Origin: a bacterium
GTDB taxonomy: Bacteria; Bacillota; Clostridia; Lachnospirales; Lachnospiraceae
Direction of reading: 5' to 3'
DNA: 64,000 bases
NCBI GenBank assembly: GCA_023664305.1
Contig: JAMPFT010000009.1
Location: forward strand, 1-64,000
Shown: positions 1 to 7,646 of the stretch, one piece after another
Layout of the letters: each line of letters starts with the position of its first letter
Position numbering within the stretch: the stretch's first letter is position 1
Made by a program: the position numbers and the translations under genes
The notes under the pieces: generated by a model
The model's input: the letters and a program-made list of their open reading frames with translations, nothing else
What the model was told of the DNA's origin: nothing
The model's database searches: none

Positions 1-893
1 ACCATCCCCACGCCGTTTTCCAGCTGCAGATAGCCGTCGTAGCGCTCCTCCTCCGGAAGCTCGCGCCCCGCCAGAATATACCACTCGTCGCTGGCATGTA
101 CAAAATGCGTGCCGAATTTTTCAAAGCACTGTCTCTGATACCGTTCGATCAGATCGATGACAGCCGCCGCGTCCTCCCCGTCAAAGGGCTCTAAGGGAAA
201 CAGCCCCTCCCGGTATCTGGTCAGTCCCACCGGCACCACTGAAAGGCTCTCCAGCTGCGGAATATACTCCGTCAGCCGTTCGATGCTGTATTCCAGCTCT
301 TTTCCGTCGTTTAAGCCCTTGCAGAGCACGATCTGCCCGTTCATACGGATATCCGCCTGCGCCAGGACGTCTACCTTCTTCAGCGCCTCCCCCGCAAACC
401 GGTTGTTCAGCATCCTGCAGCGAAGCTCCGGGTTCATGGTGTGAAAGGAAATATTGATGGGCGACAGACGGTAGCGGCAGATCCTGTCGATATCGTGGTC
501 GGACATATTGGTCAGCGTCACATAATTGCCCTGCAGAAAGGAAAGCCTGGAATCGTCGTCCTTAAAGTACAGCGTCTTTCGCATTCCCGGCGGCATCTGG
601 TCGATAAAACAGAACACACACTTATTGCGGCAGTTCCTGTACTCGTCCATCAGGCCGTTTTCAAACTCTATCCCCAGATCCTCGTCAAATTCCTTATCCA
701 CCTCCAGAAGCCACTGTTCTCCGTCTTTCTTTTCCAGAAGAACCTCCACATAGGTATCCTGGATCAGGAACTGATAGTCGAATATGTCTTCTATTTCTGT
801 ATCGTCAATCGCCAGAATGCTGTCCCCCGGCTCTATCTCCAGCTCCTCCGCGATGCTGCCCGGCAAAACCCTTTTAATCCTGTGTGCCTTCAT
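1..893 (-). CDS. DUF512 / PDZ radical-SAM-like protein (C-terminus outside window)
   Basis: The gene reads leftward and runs off the window, so about 297 N-terminal residues are visible. It opens with a PDZ-like segment (MKAHRIKRVLPGSIAEEL), followed by an iron-sulfur-type motif CRNKCVFC (C-x3-C-x2-C) and the stretch FIDQMPPGMRKTLYFKDDD. This combination is characteristic of the DUF512 family of Firmicutes, often placed beside der/engA. The cysteine spacing resembles radical SAM enzymes; the reaction is not known to me. The start is the ATG at 891-893. It diverges from prs with a 325-bp spacer. Family assignment is firm; function is not. Confidence 0.85.
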   Translation of the reverse strand, partial: MKAHRIKRVLPGSIAEELEIEPGDSILAIDDTEIEDIFDYQFLIQDTYVEVLLEKKDGEQWLLEVDKEFDEDLGIEFENGLMDEYRNCRNKCVFCFIDQMPPGMRKTLYFKDDDSRLSFLQGNYVTLTNMSDHDIDRICRYRLSPINISFHTMNPELRCRMLNNRFAGEALKKVDVLAQADIRMNGQIVLCKGLNDGKELEYSIERLTEYIPQLESLSVVPVGLTRYREGLFPLEPFDGEDAAAVIDLIERYQRQCFEKFGTHFVHASDEWYILAGRELPEEERYDGYLQLENGVGM

Positions 894-943
894 CGTTTTT
901 GCCCTCCCGCTTTCTCTTCTCTCACTATCTTACCAGAAAAACC

Positions 944-972
944 TTGACGTGTCACTGCCATAATGTTATAAA
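944..972 (+). promoter_or_regulatory. Sigma-A-type promoter of prs
   Basis: TTGACG at 944-949 and TATAAA at 967-972 are separated by 17 bp. This is a good vegetative promoter pointing at prs and would give a leader of about 240 nt, far longer than needed for translation. Confidence 0.65.
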
Positions 973-1021
973 TGAATTGTCCGATTACAAACCGTGTTAC
1001 TGTTCACACCGTATTAAAACA

Positions 1022-1158
1022 GCGCCCGACAGGCACGGGGTCTTCCGCGGACCGTAAAGGCACATCGGCGCTTGGCGAGGTCCTTTCGAGCTTAGCATCC
1101 GCTATGTGCCGACCCGAGTGCAAACGTGTCCGCGAAAGAATCCGCGCCTGCCGGGCGC
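1022..1158 (+). ncRNA. Structured 5' leader of prs, candidate cis-regulatory RNA
   Basis: Three nested helices can be drawn by eye. The outer helix pairs 1022-1034 with 1146-1158 (12 of 13 pairs). The middle helix pairs 1041-1052 with 1128-1139 (11 of 12 pairs). The inner helix pairs 1059-1065 (GGCACAT) with 1104-1110 (ATGTGCC). An asymmetric loop at 1111-1127 lies on the 3' side, and 1066-1103 forms the apical part. The structure lies between the promoter at 944-972 and the ribosome binding site at about 1207. I do not recognise it as a known riboswitch class. A regulatory role in PRPP synthesis is inferred from position only. Confidence 0.5.
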
Positions 1159-1218
1159 GTTACTTTCAAACCCGTGAACGGTAATCAAGCTGCCGTCTTT
1201 CTTCACAGGAGAAAAAAC

Positions 1219-2418
1219 ATGCCAAATTTACGCGAACTGGAAAACGCCATGCCCGTAGCGCCCTTAAAAATTGCCGCTCTGCCCTCTGCGGAGAAGATGG
1301 GACGACGGATCAACGACTACCTGGTGGAATTTAGAAAGAGCGTCCACAACGACAAGGTCAAAAGCGACCCGGCCTTTCACGGCTACAGTGAAAAAAATTA
1401 TCTGGTGGAGGTAACCACTCCCCGGTTCGGCACCGGCGAGGCAAAGGCCCGGTTCGGCGAGAGTATCCGCGGCAAGGATCTGTTTCTTTTGGTGGATGTC
1501 TGCAATCACAGCATCACCTACAACATGAACGGTTACGTCAACCATATGTCCCCCGACGACCATTATCAGGATTTAAAGCGCGTTATTGCCGCCTGCAACG
1601 GCAAGGCCCACCGGATCAATGTGATCATGCCCTTCCTCTACGAGGGAAGACAGCATAAAAGGAACGGCAGGGAATCCCTGGACTGCGCTTACGCGCTGAC
1701 GGAGCTTCGGGATATGGGGATCAGCAACTTTATCACCTTTGACGCACACGATCCCAGAGTGCAAAATTCCACTCCCTTAAGCGGCTTCGACAACTTTACC
1801 ACGCCCTATCAGTTCATCAAGGCTCTCTTAAACGCCGAGGATGACCTGATCGTAGACAAGGAACATCTGATCGTCATCAGCCCCGACGAGGGCGCCTTAG
1901 ACAGGGCAATCTACTTTGCCAGCGTTCTGGGCGTCGATACGGGTATGTTTTACAAGCGCCGGGACTACTCCACGATTGTCAACGGCAAAAATCCCATCGT
2001 CGCCCACGAGTTTCTGGGGGACAACATCGACGGCAAGGATGTGGTGATCATCGACGATATGATTTCCTCCGGCGGAAGCATGATCGATACCGCAAGACAG
2101 CTGAAGAAAATGAACGCGAGACGCGTGTTCATCTGCTGTACCTTTGGACTGTTCACAGACGGTCTCAACGCTTTTGACAACGCTTACGAGCAGGGGTATT
2201 TCGACAAGGTGGTGACCACGGATCTGACTTATCTGCCCCCGGAGCTTTACACAAAGCCCTACTTCATCGAGGCGGATATGAGCAAGTTTATCGCTTCCCT
2301 GATCGACTTTATGAACCATGACGTTTCCCTTTCCAACACCATGGCTACCACGGAAAAGATGCACAGCATCCTGGAGGCCTACAACAACCGCCGGGATGTG
2401 GATATCGCCATGGACTGA
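1219..2418 (+). CDS. prs: Ribose-phosphate pyrophosphokinase (PRPP synthetase)
   Basis: This 399-residue cytosolic enzyme transfers pyrophosphate from ATP to ribose 5-phosphate, making PRPP for purine, pyrimidine, NAD, histidine and tryptophan synthesis. The PRPP-binding loop DVVIIDDMISSGGSMI lies near residue 275, and the FDAHD stretch near residue 175 fits the family's divalent-metal and ATP region. It is longer than the usual 310-320 residues, as in the extended form seen in Clostridia. The ATG at 1219 follows AGGAG at 1207-1211; an upstream in-frame start at 1126 would fall inside the structured leader and is unlikely. It is monocistronic, with a hairpin terminator directly after the stop. 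Confidence 0.93.
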   Translation: MPNLRELENAMPVAPLKIAALPSAEKMGRRINDYLVEFRKSVHNDKVKSDPAFHGYSEKNYLVEVTTPRFGTGEAKARFGESIRGKDLFLLVDVCNHSITYNMNGYVNHMSPDDHYQDLKRVIAACNGKAHRINVIMPFLYEGRQHKRNGRESLDCAYALTELRDMGISNFITFDAHDPRVQNSTPLSGFDNFTTPYQFIKALLNAEDDLIVDKEHLIVISPDEGALDRAIYFASVLGVDTGMFYKRRDYSTIVNGKNPIVAHEFLGDNIDGKDVVIIDDMISSGGSMIDTARQLKKMNARRVFICCTFGLFTDGLNAFDNAYEQGYFDKVVTTDLTYLPPELYTKPYFIEADMSKFIASLIDFMNHDVSLSNTMATTEKMHSILEAYNNRRDVDIAMD

Positions 2419-2467
2419 AAAAAACGGGTAAGCCGGTTTTGAGAAACCTTAAGCTTACCCGTTTTTT
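2419..2467. terminator. Bidirectional terminator between prs and the histidine kinase gene
   Basis: An A-run and ACGGGTAAGC at about 2419-2433 pair with GCTTACCCGT and a T-run at 2453-2467. The A and T tracts on both sides let the hairpin terminate prs and the converging kinase gene. Confidence 0.85.
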
Positions 2468-2483
2468 GTTGTCACAGCAATCT

Positions 2484-5213
2484 TTACGTCTCCTCCGGCT
2501 CCGTATATTCCGGGAAGTCCAGCGTCACCTTGAACAGATCGCCGTCCAGATAAATTCTGAACTCTCCGCCCTGAACCCGGATCAGACTCTGGGCGATGGA
2601 AAGCCCAAGCCCGCTTCCTTCCGTGCTGCGGGCGGAATCTCCCCGGATGAACCGCTCGGTCAGCTCCTCCGGCCTGATATTCATCTGCTGTTTGGAGATA
2701 TTTTTTACGGAGGCGCTGACCCTGCCGTCTCCCACCGCCAGGTCGATATAGACCCGGGTGTCCTCCAGCGCGTACTTGCAGATATTGTTCAGAAGATTTT
2801 CCACCACTCTCCACATTCTGCGGCTGTCCGCAAAGATATAGGCCGGTATCTCGTCGCTTTCAAACACAATCTGAAGGCCTTTCTCCTCCAGCTTTTCGGA
2901 AAACTCACCGATTCCCTGGTTGATCAGCTCCGTCAGATTGATTTTTTCTCTGTTCAGCACAATGTTCCCGGAGGAAATCTTGGAAGCCTCCACAAGATCG
3001 TCCGTCAGCTGTTTGAGGCGCTGCGCCTTACCGTCGAGTATTTCAATGTAGCTTTTGGCCGGTTCTTCCTCTATCTTCAGCCTTTTCAACAGATCCACAT
3101 AATTTATGATAGACGTCAGCGGCGTCTTGATATCGTGGGACACGTTGGTAATCAGATCCGTCTTCATCTGCTCGTCCTTCATACTGGTCTTGACGGCCTT
3201 TCGAATCCCTTCTCCGATATTGTTTACCGCGTCCGCCAGATCCCGGTTAGCCCCGTGCAGGCTCTCCGCGTCCAGCTTATAGTCCACTTCCCCGTCCCGG
3301 ATCCGGTTGATCCCTTTTACAATCTCGTTCTGCTCGCCGCCCCGTCGGAACATGATCACGCCGATGACGCTGTCAAACAGGATGATCCCCGCCAGAATCA
3401 AAACTGCCGCCGTCTTCTGCTCCCGATAAGAGAACACAGCCACAGCCCCGACCAGATTGAGAAACAGGTACAGGTTGTACGGCACCAAAATGCCCGTCAC
3501 GGAATTTCTGTGCCGGGAAATAAACCTCGCGGCCTTTGCAAACCCCGTGCCGATCCGGTGCAGCAGACTGTCTCTCCAGAGATTGTTGGATTTCAGGCGG
3601 CGCACCAGACTGTACCAGACAATTCCGGCACACAGGTTCAGATACACGCCGTACAGCGCAAAGACGCCGTACTGATAGATATTCATCGTCTGCAGCGCGC
3701 TTACCTTCGGCGCCGCCGTCCCCACATCCTCCGCTATGTTTATGAGGACGCGGTAACCGCTTACGCCGCCGTATACAAGGCAGGCGGCAATCAAAAGCAG
3801 CACCTCCGTCCAGAGACGGTCAAAACGGTTCAGATATCTCCCCTTCACACCGTTTTCGTCCGTGTAGATTCCCGCCGTAACGGTCAGGTAAATCCCCAGG
3901 GCAAGCCACAGGACAAGCAGCGCGGCGATCAGTCCGAAAAATCTTCCGATATTCGGCACAATCCGGGTATACACCGCGTTAGCGTTGTAAAAAGCGTCGC
4001 CCTCCACGGGATAATCGGTATCCACTCCGAGCCAGATATGGGTGGCGTCCGGGTAGGCGTATTCGTAGGTGTTGATATAGTCGAAAAGCTCTTCCTCCTC
4101 CAGCACCGTGTTTCCCATAAACATAAGGCTGTCCGGATAATAAATCAGATACCGCCTGTACTCGGAGAAAAATTCCGTCACATCCTCGTCCGGCGCGTCC
4201 TGCAGCTCAGGGGTATTGGTATAAGTGGAAATCTCATCGCCAGAGCTCACGCGGATCATATATTTTGCGTTGCTTTTGTCGGCCTCATAGACCTCTTTGC
4301 AGATCTGATAACGCTGAAAGTTCAGCGACAGGTTTTCAATAGCCGCCACCACATTCGTCTGAAGACGCAGATAATCCACCCAGTTGTCCGTATAGCGGAT
4401 CAGCTGTTTTTCCCCGTCCGTAGTCGCATAACGGCAGTTTAAAACGGGAAACAGCACCAGACTGCTGCCGTCCTCGTGGGAAACCTCGATATTGTCCAGA
4501 TTCTGCGTCATGATATAGGCGAAGACCATATCCTCCAGCTGTTGAATGTCGAAATCACGCTCCTCCATTCTTTCCTGCATCTTCTCCCGGATAAACTCGA
4601 CTTCCTCCCAGGATTTCCCGTAATACGCCGCCTCTGCGCCCTCCGGGATGTTTCCCTCCGCGTCCGTCGGGTATTCCCCGGTGGGCAGCGTATCGTCGCC
4701 CACCCGGAAAAAGCCGTCAAAGCAAAGCTGCTCATATTCGTCCAGCGTATAATTTTCCGGGTAGATCACATAGCCGAAATAATTTACAAAATCCGAAATA
4801 CTCATGATGCGGTTGGTGTATTCCACCCCGTATCTGCCCCACTTAATCAGGTCGTCCAGCTCATAGGCGACAGAAACCCGGCAGCCTCCGTCCGCCCCGA
4901 TTTTTCCCGCGTATTCCGTGACGTCGATGATCTTCGTCGGGTCAAAGACGCCGTCCGTTTCCAGCTGGCTCTTAATCATTACGAGCTGGGTGATATCCGA
5001 AACCGCATTTCGGAACAAATCGTGATAAACCTCCGATTCCTCAAATTCCAGCCCGCTGTCCGCCGGGAAAACCCGGTACATCCGAGTACCGTCGATGGAA
5101 TCCACCCTGATATAGGAGTTTAACACGATCCCCGCGACCGCCAGCAGAATCCCTGCCGCCACCAGGTGCTGCGCCAGCCCGGCGACGAACCTTTTCCAGT
5201 TAATTTTTCTCAT
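2484..5213 (-). CDS. Membrane sensor histidine kinase
   Basis: This 909-residue protein has one N-terminal membrane segment (about residues 10-32), a roughly 390-residue extracytoplasmic domain, then about five membrane segments between residues 420 and 630. A HAMP-like linker follows, then the dimerisation/phosphoacceptor box NVSHDIKTPL (His near residue 690) and an ATPase domain ending in GSGLGLSIAQ near residue 865. It autophosphorylates on the histidine and passes the phosphate to its response regulator, encoded 37 bp upstream. The large external domain and multiple internal membrane segments are unusual for a simple two-pass kinase and suggest an envelope or ligand signal; the ligand cannot be read from the sequence. 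Confidence 0.9.
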   Translation of the reverse strand: MRKINWKRFVAGLAQHLVAAGILLAVAGIVLNSYIRVDSIDGTRMYRVFPADSGLEFEESEVYHDLFRNAVSDITQLVMIKSQLETDGVFDPTKIIDVTEYAGKIGADGGCRVSVAYELDDLIKWGRYGVEYTNRIMSISDFVNYFGYVIYPENYTLDEYEQLCFDGFFRVGDDTLPTGEYPTDAEGNIPEGAEAAYYGKSWEEVEFIREKMQERMEERDFDIQQLEDMVFAYIMTQNLDNIEVSHEDGSSLVLFPVLNCRYATTDGEKQLIRYTDNWVDYLRLQTNVVAAIENLSLNFQRYQICKEVYEADKSNAKYMIRVSSGDEISTYTNTPELQDAPDEDVTEFFSEYRRYLIYYPDSLMFMGNTVLEEEELFDYINTYEYAYPDATHIWLGVDTDYPVEGDAFYNANAVYTRIVPNIGRFFGLIAALLVLWLALGIYLTVTAGIYTDENGVKGRYLNRFDRLWTEVLLLIAACLVYGGVSGYRVLINIAEDVGTAAPKVSALQTMNIYQYGVFALYGVYLNLCAGIVWYSLVRRLKSNNLWRDSLLHRIGTGFAKAARFISRHRNSVTGILVPYNLYLFLNLVGAVAVFSYREQKTAAVLILAGIILFDSVIGVIMFRRGGEQNEIVKGINRIRDGEVDYKLDAESLHGANRDLADAVNNIGEGIRKAVKTSMKDEQMKTDLITNVSHDIKTPLTSIINYVDLLKRLKIEEEPAKSYIEILDGKAQRLKQLTDDLVEASKISSGNIVLNREKINLTELINQGIGEFSEKLEEKGLQIVFESDEIPAYIFADSRRMWRVVENLLNNICKYALEDTRVYIDLAVGDGRVSASVKNISKQQMNIRPEELTERFIRGDSARSTEGSGLGLSIAQSLIRVQGGEFRIYLDGDLFKVTLDFPEYTEPEET

Positions 5214-5250
5214 ATTTCCTCATTTCACGCGCCTGCCGTCCGGTTTCCTG

Positions 5251-5946
5251 TCAGGATTGTCTGTCGATTTTGTAGCCCACACCCCACACCACCTTCAGGT
5301 ATCTGGGCTCCCTGGGATTGATCTCTATCTTCTCGCGGATATGCCGGATATGGACTGCCACCGTATTGTCCGCGCCGATGGCGTCCTCGTTCCAGATGCT
5401 CTCGTAAATCTGGTCGATGGAAAACACCCTTCCCTGATTTTTCATCAAAAGGAGCAGAATGTTGTACTCGATCGGCGTCATCTTCACCGGCTCGTCGTCC
5501 ACGGTGACCTGCTTCGTCTCATCGTTGATGACCAGCCCTCCCACCTGGTAAACGGACTTGCTCTCCGTATTCAGGCTTCCGAGAGACGTGTAGCGCCTTA
5601 AGTTTGATTTCACCCGCGCCGCAAGCTCCAGCGGATTAAAGGGTTTTGTGATATAATCGTCTGCACCGATATTCAGTCCCAGAATCTTATCCGTGTCCTC
5701 CGACTTCGCCGAGAGAATGATGATGGGAATGCTGCTGTATTCCCGGATCTTCAGCGTCGCCCGGATCCCGTCCAGCCTGGGCATCATGATATCCATAATC
5801 AGCAGATGGATATCCTCCTTCTTCAGCGTTTCCATCGCCTGTTCCCCGTCATACGCCTTAAAAATGCGGTAGCCGTCCTGACTTAAATAAATCTCGATCG
5901 CGTCAACAATCTCCTTGTCGTCGTCACACACAAGTATATTCGCCAT
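5251..5946 (-). CDS. OmpR/PhoB-family response regulator
   Basis: This 231-residue regulator has a receiver domain with acidic pocket DDD at residues 8-10, phosphoacceptor Asp52 in LLIMDIMMPRLDG and the conserved Lys in ITKPF. A winged-helix DNA-binding domain follows (about residues 130-229, ending VVWGVGYKI). The start at 5946 follows GGGAGG with seven-base spacing; the open frame upstream of it is not coding. It lies 37 bp before the histidine kinase gene on the same strand, so the two form a cognate operon. Target genes cannot be inferred. Confidence 0.93.
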   Translation of the reverse strand: MANILVCDDDKEIVDAIEIYLSQDGYRIFKAYDGEQAMETLKKEDIHLLIMDIMMPRLDGIRATLKIREYSSIPIIILSAKSEDTDKILGLNIGADDYITKPFNPLELAARVKSNLRRYTSLGSLNTESKSVYQVGGLVINDETKQVTVDDEPVKMTPIEYNILLLLMKNQGRVFSIDQIYESIWNEDAIGADNTVAVHIRHIREKIEINPREPRYLKVVWGVGYKIDRQS

Positions 5947-6047
5947 GATAAACCTCCCTGTCGCCTGAAAAGTCCGTTTCCCACTCTCAAAGTAAAACAG
6001 ATTATTTTTAAGTGTTTGCGCGGATTTTTCTGAAAAATTTCTTAAAC

Positions 6048-6896
6048 TTAAAGGATTCCCAGAAAACCGGCGAGACTCCCTCTTCTGCCGCCGCTTGCCC
6101 TGTGGGAAAACAGATAATCGCTGTTGCAGCAGGTGCAAACATCCGCCGTCTCAATTTTTTCCCCGCTTACGCCTGCCTTTAAAAGCGCCTGCCGGTTGGC
6201 CTCCTTGAGATCCAGCCGATATTTGCCGGGGCCCTTTCCCGGACGCACGCAGCGCCCCCAAAACCGCGCCGCCACATCCCCGTCCACCTCATAACATTCG
6301 CCGCAGACGGCAGGTCCGATTGCGACAAGGAGATCCGACGGCCTTGTGCCGTATGCCTCGCCCATGGCCCTCACCATGCATTCTCCCATTCCGGCCGCCG
6401 TCCCACGCCACCCGGAATGGGCCAGTCCTATGGCTTTACGGACGGGATCCACGAAAAACAGCGGCACACAGTCCGCAATAAAAATCACCAGCACGATCCC
6501 CCCGCAGTCTGTCATCAGCCCGTCAATATTGTCATAATCCGCCGGGACAGTGATACCTTTTCCCCGGTCGCTTTCGGTCACCTTTCGTATATTGGTCGTG
6601 TGCGTCTGCCTGGCCGCTGTCATATCCCCGGGCCCGCAGCCCAGCGCTTCGCCGATGCGCCGGTAATTTTCCGCTACTCTCTCCGGGTCGTCCCCTCTGG
6701 TGAAGCTTAAGTTCATAGAGGAAAACTCCCCCTCGCTTACGCCGCCCGCTCTCGTGGAAATCAGATGCCGCACCGTCCCGGTCTTCTCCAGAGACGGAAA
6801 AGTCAGATATTCCAACACCTCTCCGCTCTGTAGACGATAGCTGTTCTGCTTCATCACCGGCGCGCCCGGCCTTACTTCCCGCACAATCGGAAACAT
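6048..6896 (-). CDS. pgeF: Multicopper-oxidase-fold purine nucleoside phosphorylase / laccase-domain protein (YfiH family)
   Basis: This 282-residue protein carries the YfiH hallmarks: the metal-ligand histidine in ARQTHTTNI, the AHSGWRGTAAGM box and the Cys box GPAVCGECYEVD. The family is described as zinc-dependent purine nucleoside phosphorylase or adenosine deaminase-like, and in E. coli YfiH is linked to peptidoglycan proofreading; which applies here is open. The start at 6896 is chosen because GGGAGG lies just upstream; an in-frame ATG at 6959 would overlap yraN. It is the last gene of the rnhB-ylqG-ylqH-yraN run. Confidence 0.88.
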   Translation of the reverse strand: MFPIVREVRPGAPVMKQNSYRLQSGEVLEYLTFPSLEKTGTVRHLISTRAGGVSEGEFSSMNLSFTRGDDPERVAENYRRIGEALGCGPGDMTAARQTHTTNIRKVTESDRGKGITVPADYDNIDGLMTDCGGIVLVIFIADCVPLFFVDPVRKAIGLAHSGWRGTAAGMGECMVRAMGEAYGTRPSDLLVAIGPAVCGECYEVDGDVAARFWGRCVRPGKGPGKYRLDLKEANRQALLKAGVSGEKIETADVCTCCNSDYLFSHRASGGRRGSLAGFLGIL

Positions 6897-6913
6897 CCTT
6901 TTGCCTCCCGCTT

Positions 6914-7279
6914 TTACCTCTTCCGGCTGCCGACATAAGGGAAAGCGTTTTGCAGCCATTCGATCTCTTCCCCCTGCACCGTCACCACGTCATACCGCAC
7001 CGCCGTATCCTCCCCCAGTCCGTGCGTATATCTGTAGTAATCAGAGACCCTGCAGATCCGGCCCTGCTTTCTGCCGTCCACCGCTTCCGCGGCGTACCCC
7101 TGTCTTTCGCTGCCCCGGTATTTTACCTCCACAAACACAAGATAGCCCTCATGACGGCCTATGAGATCGATCTCGCCCTGTCTGTTCCGGTAATTGCGTT
7201 CTAAAATCTCCATCCCGCGCATCTTCAGATATTCCGCCGCCTTCTGTTCCCATGCGGCGCCCACCGCCCGTTTATTCAT
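6914..7279 (-). CDS. yraN: YraN / UPF0102 family nuclease-like protein
   Basis: This 121-residue protein has the restriction-endonuclease-like fold signature of UPF0102: E-x-NYRNRQGEIDLIGRHEGYLVFVEVKYR, with the conserved GEIDLI and VEVK acidic and lysine residues. The family is widespread beside rnhB; its cellular role is poorly defined but a DNA repair or recombination link is often proposed. It begins 9 bp after the ylqH stop and is probably co-transcribed with it. Confidence 0.9.
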   Translation of the reverse strand: MNKRAVGAAWEQKAAEYLKMRGMEILERNYRNRQGEIDLIGRHEGYLVFVEVKYRGSERQGYAAEAVDGRKQGRICRVSDYYRYTHGLGEDTAVRYDVVTVQGEEIEWLQNAFPYVGSRKR

Positions 7280-7288
7280 AAATCCCTT

Positions 7289-7630
7289 CTACAGCTTTTT
7301 CTTCAGCTTATCCATGGAATCCACAAAGATCAGGATCTCCGCCACCACCTCATACAGCTCCGGCGGTATCATATCCCCGATCTCCAGTCTGGAGAGCGTG
7401 TCGGCCAGCTTATCGTCCCTGTGGATCGGCACGTCGCTCTCCTTTGCCTTCTGGATAATTTTTTCCGCCAGGATTCCTCTGCCGCTGGCTATGACCCGGG
7501 GAGCGTCCTCCGACGGATTGTATTCCAGCGCTATGGCCTGCGTGACTTTTCTTTTGTTTCCCCCGCCGTCCGCTTCCGCGGATTTTCCTTCGCTGTTTGT
7601 AAACGCTTTTTTTCCGTACCTTTCATCCAT
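7289..7630 (-). CDS. FlhB C-terminal-like protein (YlqH family)
   Basis: This 113-residue soluble protein matches only the cytoplasmic C-terminal domain of FlhB/YscU, the substrate-specificity switch of flagellar and type III export. Aligned by eye to FlhB, the conserved region starts at VTQAIALEY, where FlhB has its NPTHYAVAL self-cleavage site. The protein therefore corresponds to the post-cleavage fragment and lacks the catalytic NPTH. Its partner ylqG lies directly upstream. The same stand-alone pair occurs next to rnhB in Bacillus subtilis. No flagellar cluster is visible here, so its job is uncertain. Confidence 0.85.
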   Translation of the reverse strand: MDERYGKKAFTNSEGKSAEADGGGNKRKVTQAIALEYNPSEDAPRVIASGRGILAEKIIQKAKESDVPIHRDDKLADTLSRLEIGDMIPPELYEVVAEILIFVDSMDKLKKKL

Positions 7631-7646
7631 CCGCCCAATGCTCCTG

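Noticed and set aside
2439..4442. Long open frame on the plus strand (667 codons)
   Set aside because: It lies antisense to the histidine kinase, has no ribosome binding site and its translation is rich in Arg, His and Gln with no domain; a mirror of GC-rich codon usage.
6897..6959. Longer start for pgeF at 6959
   Set aside because: It would overlap yraN by 46 bp, while a good GGGAGG site precedes the internal start at 6896.
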